From NCBI RefSeq assembly GCF_000971235.1, contig NZ_BBMB01000005.1, positions 62,001 through 126,000 of the forward strand: a DNA stretch of 64,000 nucleotides, in the 5' to 3' direction. The stretch is from Demequina subtropica (GTDB lineage Bacteria; Actinomycetota; Actinomycetes; Actinomycetales; Demequinaceae). The number at the start of each line of letters is the position of its first letter. The first letter of the stretch is position 1. The notes under the pieces are model-generated. The model saw only the letters and a list, made by a program, of their open reading frames with translations, was not told the DNA's origin and made no database searches. Positions 55,020-61,705 of the stretch are shown piece by piece. A program made the position numbers and the translations under genes.

Positions 55020-56087
55020 TCAGACCTCCGTGACACGATGCGGCCCGGCGAGCGCATCGATGAGGTTCTGCGGGTGGTCGGTCGGCTGGGCGGCGTGGCG
55101 CGCCACCGCGGTAGAGGACAGCGACTCGAAGCCGTCCTTCGCCTGACCGATCGGGCGGATGAGCGGCCGCCACAGCTTGAAGATTCCGGAGCGCGAGTTG
55201 CCGATCGGTCCCATCTGGTCCGGCGTGAACGGGACCGACTCGGCCTCGCCCGCGCGCACGGTGCCGCCCTCGACGAACGCATCGTCCACGAAGGCCAGCC
55301 CCTGCGCCGCGGCACGATGCGCGACCCACCGCATCGTGATGTCGGACAGGCCCGTGCCGCCACCGCCTCCGCCCCCCACGTTCGAATGGCAGCCCGCGAA
55401 CCACACCTGCTCGAGGATCTGGCCCGGGGCCGGCTCGGGGAGGTTCCAGAGCGTGGGTGCGAAGGTGGTCCGCTGCTCGTCGATCGCGATGGCATGGTGC
55501 GCGGCCTTGACCGAGCGCGACAGCTGCGTGTCGTGGAACGACCACCGCCGGTTGAACCACTCGATCACGGGCACGGTGGTGCCGGGGATGCCCAGCGAGC
55601 CGACCGTGTCGAACACGCCCACGAACTGGATCTCGAGGCCCTCGTGCGAGTAGTTGCGGCGGAACAGCTCGGCCTTGCGGGCCCCGGGCGCGCTCGCCTT
55701 GGACCGCGACCGGTACAGCGCGTAGGCCTCACCGAGCCTGCCGAGATGGTCGGGCTTGAGGATCCCGGCGTTGCGCAGGAAGCCCGCGATCGAGCGCGCC
55801 GTGTAGGCGCCGCGGCTGTAGCCGATGAGGTAGATCTGGTCGCCGGGCTCGTACTCCTCGGCGATGCGCAGGTAGCCCTGGCGCACGTTCTCCGACAGGC
55901 CCCAGCCGAAGGCCCCGCCCAGCAGCTTCGGCCCCGACGTGCCGACCCCGGTGACGTAGTGGACGTGCTGCTCGACGCCGTCCCCATCCTGCGGCGCCAC
56001 CGCGAGCGCGAGCTTCACCACGTTCGTCGGGTTGCCCTGGTCCGCCTTGCTCCATGTGCCGTCGCAGCACACCACGATGCGCTTCAT
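55020..56087 (-). CDS. DUF2235 alpha/beta-hydrolase domain protein
   Basis: A 355-residue protein of the DUF2235 family, the catalytic domain also found in T6SS phospholipase effectors of the Tle1 type. The opening CCDGTWSKADQGNPTNV is diagnostic, the nucleophile elbow is IGYSRGAYTAR (GxSxG), the acid is in FVGVFDTVGSLG, and the catalytic His in WFAGCHSNVGGG. There is no signal peptide and no adjacent immunity-like or secretion gene, so it is probably a cytosolic hydrolase of unknown substrate. ATG 56087. Confidence 0.88.
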   Translation of the reverse strand: MKRIVVCCDGTWSKADQGNPTNVVKLALAVAPQDGDGVEQHVHYVTGVGTSGPKLLGGAFGWGLSENVRQGYLRIAEEYEPGDQIYLIGYSRGAYTARSIAGFLRNAGILKPDHLGRLGEAYALYRSRSKASAPGARKAELFRRNYSHEGLEIQFVGVFDTVGSLGIPGTTVPVIEWFNRRWSFHDTQLSRSVKAAHHAIAIDEQRTTFAPTLWNLPEPAPGQILEQVWFAGCHSNVGGGGGGGTGLSDITMRWVAHRAAAQGLAFVDDAFVEGGTVRAGEAESVPFTPDQMGPIGNSRSGIFKLWRPLIRPIGQAKDGFESLSSTAVARHAAQPTDHPQNLIDALAGPHRVTEV

Positions 56088-56162
56088 CGCGCCCCTCCCC
56101 CGGTCGCGCTCAACCTCTCAATGAAACGCCTGGTCCGGGGCCACGTCAACCGGTGGGGCGGG

Positions 56163-56870
56163 TCAGAGCAGCCCGGGGAGCGCGAGGGTGTGCGCGGTGT
56201 GCTCGACCTTGGTCGCGAGGTAGCGCGCGTTCGCATCGCTCAGGTGCACGCCGGTCGCGACGCGCTCCTCGACCGACACCCCGAGCAGCGCAAGCTGGGC
56301 GGCCTTGTCGGGGTTGTTGCTCAGCAGGCGGATCCGGTCCGCGCCGAGCGCGCGCAGCATCTGCGCGGCAGGCGCGTAGTCGCGCTCGTCCTCGCCGTGG
56401 CCCAGCGCGACGTTGGCCTCGTAGGTGTCGAGACCGGCGTCCTGGAGGGCGTACGCGTCGAGCTTCGCGTAGAGGCCGATGCCGCGACCCTCCTGACGCA
56501 GGTAGAGCAGGAATCCACCGGTCGCGCCGATGCGCTCGGCCGCCTCCCGCAGCTGGGGTCCGCAGTCGCAGCGCTCGGAGCCCAGGACGTCGCCCGTGAG
56601 GCACTCGGAGTGCGGGCGCACGAGCGGCGCCTCTCCCCCGGAAGCCGCGCGGGCGAGCGCGCGCTCCCAGTCGCCCAACGCGATCGCGAGGTGCTCCTTG
56701 CCGTCGACAAGCCCCGCGAAGGTCATGACCCGGCCGGTGGTCGCGAAGCCGTCGGCGAAGCGCAGCGGCACGGTCACCGCCGTGCGGACCGTCGCGGCGG
56801 GCGGGTCGAGCGGCGTGGCAGTCGGGGCATCGTCGCGGGACGCGCGGCGGCTGGGGCAGATCGCAGTCAT
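56163..56870 (-). CDS. ribA: GTP cyclohydrolase II (single-domain RibA)
   Basis: A 235-residue enzyme for the first step of riboflavin synthesis. The zinc site is CLTGDVLGSERCDCGPQL (three Cys), followed by YLRQEGRGIGLYAKLDAYALQ and LLSNNPDKAAQL. Unlike the usual actinobacterial RibBA fusion it lacks the DHBP synthase domain. The first 25 residues are a poorly conserved lead; ATG 56870 is the best start. No other rib gene is nearby and I see no FMN riboswitch upstream, so it is likely an extra, separately controlled copy (inference). Confidence 0.9.
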   Translation of the reverse strand: MTAICPSRRASRDDAPTATPLDPPAATVRTAVTVPLRFADGFATTGRVMTFAGLVDGKEHLAIALGDWERALARAASGGEAPLVRPHSECLTGDVLGSERCDCGPQLREAAERIGATGGFLLYLRQEGRGIGLYAKLDAYALQDAGLDTYEANVALGHGEDERDYAPAAQMLRALGADRIRLLSNNPDKAAQLALLGVSVEERVATGVHLSDANARYLATKVEHTAHTLALPGLL

Positions 56871-56961
56871 GGCGGCTCCTTCGGGCGGGCGCCCGTGCGC
56901 GGGCGCGATGCGTGCCGCAACAACCATGAGGTCGCGGGGATTCCCGTGCGCGCACCAGAGC

Positions 56962-57016
56962 CTGGCGGGACATGGAGGCACGATCCGGTCAGGATCTGGC
57001 ACCCATGTCCCGCCAG
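56962..57016. repeat. 55-bp inverted-repeat element, family B, copy 2
   Basis: Arms CTGGCGGGACATGG (56962-56975) and CCATGTCCCGCCAG (57003-57016) are identical to those of the element at 34124-34178, with an inner dyad GATCC ... GGATC. Here the element lies between divergent ribA and the alpha-glucosidase gene rather than after a gene. Confidence 0.85.
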
Positions 57017-57066
57017 CGCGCGCACGGCGCCCGGCGTGGGTCTCGGGCTCGGTTTGCACCCACCCG

Positions 57067-57082
57067 ATGTAACCGCTTACAT
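57067..57082. promoter_or_regulatory. LacI-type operator upstream of the alpha-glucosidase gene
   Basis: ATGTAACCGCTTACAT: perfect half-sites ATGTAA/TTACAT around a CCGC centre. This matches the LacI/MalR family operator pattern. It lies 60 bases upstream of the GTG start of the glucosidase gene, whose operon encodes a LacI protein. Confidence 0.85.
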
Positions 57083-57141
57083 TGGGCGGCATCGTCGCCG
57101 CGGGTCCCTCGCGCGACCACCCGACCCTCCGAGAGGACACC

Positions 57142-58827
57142 GTGGCCCACACCGTCGCAGCCCAGGACATCGCCGCCCCGCACCGCGAGGCGCAGGACTG
57201 GTGGCGCTCGTCCGTGATCTACCAGATCTACCCCCGCTCGTTCGCGGACTCGAGCGGCACCGGGGTGGGCGATCTGCGCGGCATCACCGCGCGCCTCGAC
57301 TCGCTCGCCGACCTGGGCGTGGACGCGATCTGGCTGTCGCCGTTCTACCGCTCGCCCCAGAAGGACGCGGGCTACGACGTCTCGGACTTCCGCGACGTGG
57401 ACCCGCTGTTCGGCACGCTCGAGGACTTCGACGCGATGGTGGCCCGCGCGCACGAGCTCGGCCTCCGCGTGATCGCGGACATCGTCCCTAACCACTCGAG
57501 CGACCAGCACGAGTGGTTCCAGGCCGCCCTCGCGGCGGGCCCGGGCTCGAAGGAGCGCGAGCGCTACATCTTCCGCGACGGCAAGGGCGCGCACGGCGAG
57601 CTGCCCCCGAACAACTGGGAGTCCGTGTTCGGCGGGCCCATGTGGACCCGCGTGACCGAGCCCGACGGCACCGCCGGCCAGTGGTACCTGCACATCTTCG
57701 ACACGTCGCAGCCCGACTTCAACTGGGAGCTCGAGGAGGTCCGCGAGGAGTTCGACGGCGTGCTGCGCTTCTGGCTCGACCGCGGCGTCGACGGCTTCCG
57801 CGTGGACGTAGCGCACGGGCTCATCAAGGCCGACGGCTTGCCCGACTTCGTGCAGGACGACGAGGAGGCGTCGATGGGCGGCGGCGCCGCCACGCAGTCG
57901 CCGTACTGGGCGCAGGACGGCGTCCACGAGGTCTGGCGCCGCTGGCGCAAGGTCACCGACGAGTACGACGGCGACCGCATCCTCGCGGCCGAGGCGTGGG
58001 TGTACCCGCTCGACTTCATGGCGAACTGGGTGCGTCCGGACGAGATGCACCAGACGTTCAACTTCGGCTACATGGAGACCCACTGGGACGCCGCGGACCT
58101 CCGCGCGGTGATCGACGACTCGATCGCCACCTTCGGCGCCGTCGGCGCCCCGTCGACCTGGGTGCTCTCCAACCACGACATGATCCGCCACGCCACGCGC
58201 CTCGCGCTGGGCAAGGACACCCCGCAGGGCCACGGCGTGGGCCCCGCGAGCCCCGGCCTTCCCGACGTCGAGGAGGGCATCCGCCGCGCCCGTGCGGCCT
58301 CGCTCTTCATGCTCTCGCTGCCCGGCGGCGCCTACCTCTACCAGGGCGAGGAGCTCGGCCTGCCCGAGGCGATCGACATCCCCGACGATGCGCGTCAGGA
58401 CCCGACCTGGCACCGCACCGAGGGCGAGCGCTACGGCCGCGACGGCTGCCGCGTCCCGCTCCCGTGGGAGGCCGACGCCCCCGCGTACGGCTTCTCCCCC
58501 ACCGGCGACGCGTGGCTGCCGCAGCCCACCGTCTACGGCACGCTCGCGCGCGACGCGCAGGCGGGCGTCGAGGGCTCGACGCTCGAGATGTACCGCGCCG
58601 CGCTGCACCTGCGTCGCGAGCACGGGCTGGGCGTGGGCGCCGGCGCGGTCGAGTGGGAGGACTCCCCCGAGGGCGTGTTGATCCACCGCGTGGGCGACAT
58701 CCGCGTGATCGCGAACGTGAGCGGCGAGCCGGTGCCCGTGGACGGCGACGTGCTGGTCGCCTCCCACGCGCTCGAGGACGGCGCGCTGCCCGCGGACGCG
58801 ACAGTCTGGGTGCGCGCGCGCGGGTAG
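57142..58827 (+). CDS. GH13 alpha-glucosidase / oligo-1,6-glucosidase
   Basis: A 561-residue GH13 enzyme that releases glucose from maltose-, isomaltose- or sucrose-type substrates. Conserved regions in order: YQIYPRSFADSSGTGVGDL, ADIVPNHSS, GFRVDVAHG (nucleophile Asp), LAAEAWV (acid/base Glu) and LSNHDMIRH (stabilising Asp). The start is GTG 57142 behind GAGAGGA, because the ATG at 57082 overlaps the LacI operator. Cytosolic, with no signal peptide. First gene of glucosidase-lacI-pfkB; no transporter is next to it. Confidence 0.92.
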   Translation: MAHTVAAQDIAAPHREAQDWWRSSVIYQIYPRSFADSSGTGVGDLRGITARLDSLADLGVDAIWLSPFYRSPQKDAGYDVSDFRDVDPLFGTLEDFDAMVARAHELGLRVIADIVPNHSSDQHEWFQAALAAGPGSKERERYIFRDGKGAHGELPPNNWESVFGGPMWTRVTEPDGTAGQWYLHIFDTSQPDFNWELEEVREEFDGVLRFWLDRGVDGFRVDVAHGLIKADGLPDFVQDDEEASMGGGAATQSPYWAQDGVHEVWRRWRKVTDEYDGDRILAAEAWVYPLDFMANWVRPDEMHQTFNFGYMETHWDAADLRAVIDDSIATFGAVGAPSTWVLSNHDMIRHATRLALGKDTPQGHGVGPASPGLPDVEEGIRRARAASLFMLSLPGGAYLYQGEELGLPEAIDIPDDARQDPTWHRTEGERYGRDGCRVPLPWEADAPAYGFSPTGDAWLPQPTVYGTLARDAQAGVEGSTLEMYRAALHLRREHGLGVGAGAVEWEDSPEGVLIHRVGDIRVIANVSGEPVPVDGDVLVASHALEDGALPADATVWVRARG

Positions 58828-58891
58828 GATTCCCGCAGGTACGGCCCGCGCGCCACGGCGGCGGGCGGGTCCGCGACGGAAGGAGCCGAGG

Positions 58892-59929
58892 GTGGCGACG
58901 ATCCAGGGTGTCGCCGAGCGCGCAGGCGTGTCCACCGCGACCGTCTCACGCGCCCTCGCGGGCAAGGCGACCGTCTCGGCTGCGACGCGCAAGAAGGTCG
59001 AGGACGCCGCGCGCGAGCTCGGGTACGTCGCCTCCGCCACCGCATCGTCCCTCGCGTCGGGCCGGACGCGGAACGTGGGCTTCGTGCTGCCCGTCCTGGG
59101 CAGCTGGTACTACGGCAGCGTGCTCAAGGGAGCGAACCGCGCTCTCGCGGATGCGGGCTACGACATCACGCTCTACCACCTCGAGGACACGGACCGTCAT
59201 CCGGAGCGGCGCAAGCGCCTGTTCGCGGAGTTCCTCCAGCGCAAGCGTGTCGACGCGTTCATCGCGGTCTCGGTCGAGCTCACGGACTCGGAGCTCGCGC
59301 GCATCCACGACCTCCGCAAGCCGATGGTGGGCGTCGGCGGCCCGCTCTCCGGCGTCACCACGCTCAGCCTCGACGACCGCGCGGTCGCGCATCTCGCGAC
59401 GTCGCACCTCACCTCCCTGGGCCACCGCCGCATCGGCTTCATCGGCGGCGAGGAGCGCACCAACCTCGACTTCGCGCTCCCCCTGCACCGCCGCGAGGGC
59501 TACGAGGCGGCGCTCGCCGATGCCGGGATCGAGCCCGATGCGCGCCTGCGCTCGATCGGCGACTTCACCATCCAGGGCGGCTACGAGGCCGCCAAGCAGC
59601 TGCTGGGCGACCCCCGCGTGCGACCGTCCGCGATCTTCGCGGCATCGGACGAGATGGCGATCGGCACCATCCTCGCCGCGCGCGACCTCGGGCTGCGGGT
59701 GCCCGAGGAGCTCTCCGTGATCGGGATCGACGGTCACGAGCTGGGCGAGTTCTTCGAGCTCACCACCGTCGACCAGCATCCCGTCGAGCAGGGCCGGCTG
59801 GCCGCCGAGGCGCTGCTCGGCGAGCTGCGGCCCGACGCCGCGGAGGCCACGCACGTCGCCGTCTCCCTCCCCTACGAGCTCAAGGTGCGCCGCTCGACCG
59901 CGGTGCCGCAGGCGGCCAACCGTGACTGA
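58892..59929 (+). CDS. LacI-family transcriptional regulator
   Basis: A 345-residue repressor: N-terminal HTH and hinge (ATIQGVAERAGVSTATVSRAL, then VAGKATVSAATRKKVEDAA-like) and a periplasmic-binding-type sugar domain (LGHRRIGFIGGEERTNLDF; AIFAASDEMAIGTI). GTG start at 58892 with GGAAGGAG. It very probably binds the ATGTAACCGCTTACAT operator 1.8 kb upstream. It overlaps the pfkB gene by eight bases. Confidence 0.94.
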   Translation: MATIQGVAERAGVSTATVSRALAGKATVSAATRKKVEDAARELGYVASATASSLASGRTRNVGFVLPVLGSWYYGSVLKGANRALADAGYDITLYHLEDTDRHPERRKRLFAEFLQRKRVDAFIAVSVELTDSELARIHDLRKPMVGVGGPLSGVTTLSLDDRAVAHLATSHLTSLGHRRIGFIGGEERTNLDFALPLHRREGYEAALADAGIEPDARLRSIGDFTIQGGYEAAKQLLGDPRVRPSAIFAASDEMAIGTILAARDLGLRVPEELSVIGIDGHELGEFFELTTVDQHPVEQGRLAAEALLGELRPDAAEATHVAVSLPYELKVRRSTAVPQAANRD

Positions 59930-60809
59930 GCCCGAGGTGCTCGTGGTGGGGCCCACGAGCGAGAACCTCATCGTCACGCTCGACCGGCTGCCGCGCCCCG
60001 AGCCCCACACGGTCTTCGCGCAGGCGTCGAGCACCGTGCTCGGCGGGACCTCCGCGGGCAAGGCTCTCCACCTGGTCGACAGGGGCGTCTCGGCCACGCT
60101 GCTCACCACGCAGGGGGACGATGCGACGGGCGAGTCGCTCATCGCGGCTCTCCGGGCTTCCGGCGTCGACGTGACCGCCGTGCGCACCGCAGGCCCCAGC
60201 GAGCGCCACCTCAACCTCATGTCGGCGCGCGGTGAGCGGGTCTCGATCTACCTCCAGGCCGCAGCCGACATCGGCGAGGAGGAGCTGCGACGCGCCCGGG
60301 CGAGCGCGCGAGAGGCGCTGGTCCACGCGCGCGCGGTGTTCCTGGACCTCGCCGACCTGTCCCGCGCGCTCATCCCCGAGGTGACGGCGCTCGCCCACGA
60401 GGTGTGGGTGGACGTGCACGACTACGACGGCGTCGAGGCCTTCCACCGGCCCTTCGTCGAGGCCGCGGACGTGATCCTCATGAACGGCGACCGCATGGAC
60501 AGCCCGTCGGTCTACCTGCGCTCGCTGGTCGAGGACGGCAAGCGCCTCGCGGTGTGCACGCTCGGCGCGCGCGGGGCGATCGCCGTCGGCTCGGACGGCT
60601 CCTTCGCACGCGTCGAGGCACCCGTGGTCGACGTGGTGGACCCCAACGGCGCGGGCGATGCGTTCGCGGCGGGCGTGATGTCCCACGCGCTGCGCGTCGG
60701 CGGCGCCGCGTCGCTCACGGGCGACGCCCTGTGGGAGGCGCTCGAGGCGGGATCCGCCCAGGCAGTGCGGGCGCTGTCGACGCGCCAGATGTCGCCGCTG
60801 CTGGACTGA
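59922..60809 (+). CDS. PfkB-family carbohydrate kinase
   Basis: A 295-residue ribokinase-fold sugar kinase. The C-terminal PfkB signature with catalytic Asp is DVVDPNGAGDAFAAGVM; the N-terminal GGTSAGKALHLVDRG holds the sugar-binding Gly pair. GTG start 59922 overlaps the lacI end by eight bases, so it is translated in coupling. The substrate is a hexose or pentose not identifiable here; association with the glucosidase suggests glucose or a rare sugar released by it. Confidence 0.9.
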   Translation: MTEPEVLVVGPTSENLIVTLDRLPRPEPHTVFAQASSTVLGGTSAGKALHLVDRGVSATLLTTQGDDATGESLIAALRASGVDVTAVRTAGPSERHLNLMSARGERVSIYLQAAADIGEEELRRARASAREALVHARAVFLDLADLSRALIPEVTALAHEVWVDVHDYDGVEAFHRPFVEAADVILMNGDRMDSPSVYLRSLVEDGKRLAVCTLGARGAIAVGSDGSFARVEAPVVDVVDPNGAGDAFAAGVMSHALRVGGAASLTGDALWEALEAGSAQAVRALSTRQMSPLLD

Positions 60810-60829
60810 GGACGCCGACCTGGCGCGGG

Positions 60830-61705
60830 TCAGGCCCGCCGTCGCCCCATGAGAAGCGCCCCCGCGAGCGCCACGGCGCCCACTGCGAGGCCCACGAGCG
60901 CGACCACGCCGAGCCTCCCCGCAAGCGCGTCGACGCCCTCCGCCGTGACGATGCGCAGCAGCGCCTCCCCAGCCGCGCCGTCCTGGCCCCCCGGCAGGGC
61001 GCGCGCGATCCCCTCGACGCCCCACCACGTGAGGACCAGCCACAGCCCGCCCGCCACGGCCCCGACCGCGAGCCCCGCCTTCGCGAGGAACCATCGGGTC
61101 CGGTGCGTCACCACGAGCCCGAGCACGATGCACGCGATGCCCGCCCACAGGCCCCACCGCTGCGCGAGCTCGGCGTAGCGGTAGCCGGTGCGCACGCGCT
61201 CGAAGGCCGTCGCGCTGAGCACGCGGACCGGCACGGGCTCGAGCGCCAGGTCGGGCACGCGCGAGCCGATCCCGGGGACGTCGTCGATGCGCGCGTTGAC
61301 GTACCCGGAGGCATCGATGTCGATGAGGAGCGGCGCCGGCGCGCGGTCCTCGGCGGTCGCCTCGGCCGCGAACTGGGCGTGCGCCGCATCGATCTGGTCG
61401 AGGACCGCGTCACGGAAGTCGTCGGAGCGCGCGGCGCCCTCGATCGCGGCGCGCACCGCCGCGTCGAGGCCGAGGCGCTCGAGGTCCACGCCCGCTTCCG
61501 CGATCGCGTCGAGCGCGCCGTCGGCCATGGCGTCCGCGGCGGCGTCGACGATCGCGTCGGTCGCGAGCGCCCGCTCCGCGATCCCGTGCACCGCGGTGCC
61601 GTCCTCGACCGTGCGCACCAGCACACCGCCCACGGCCCACGACGCGATGAGCGAGGCGCCGAGCAGGATGAGGACCGCCGACGCGACGGTCCTGAGCGCC
61701 TTCAC
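60830..61705 (-). CDS. Membrane protein of unknown function
   Basis: A 291-residue protein with a hydrophobic N-terminal helix (TVASAVLILLGASLIASWAVGG), an Ala/Asp-rich extracellular region of about 150 residues (helical DAIVDAAADAMADGALDAI and IDAAHAQFAAEATAED), and three C-terminal helices (LWAGIACIVLGLVV, AGLAVGAVAGGLWLVLTWWG, LGVVALVGLAVGAVALAGALL). GTG start 61705 overlaps the glnE stop by four bases, so it is translated with glnE. I do not recognise the family. Confidence 0.7.
   Translation of the reverse strand: MKALRTVASAVLILLGASLIASWAVGGVLVRTVEDGTAVHGIAERALATDAIVDAAADAMADGALDAIAEAGVDLERLGLDAAVRAAIEGAARSDDFRDAVLDQIDAAHAQFAAEATAEDRAPAPLLIDIDASGYVNARIDDVPGIGSRVPDLALEPVPVRVLSATAFERVRTGYRYAELAQRWGLWAGIACIVLGLVVTHRTRWFLAKAGLAVGAVAGGLWLVLTWWGVEGIARALPGGQDGAAGEALLRIVTAEGVDALAGRLGVVALVGLAVGAVALAGALLMGRRRA

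Noticed and set aside
56871-57066. Possible FMN riboswitch before ribA
   Set aside because: The conserved FMN-element blocks (for example AGGGGC...and the GGTGAAATTCC box) are not present on either strand; only the family B palindrome and the LacI operator are visible.
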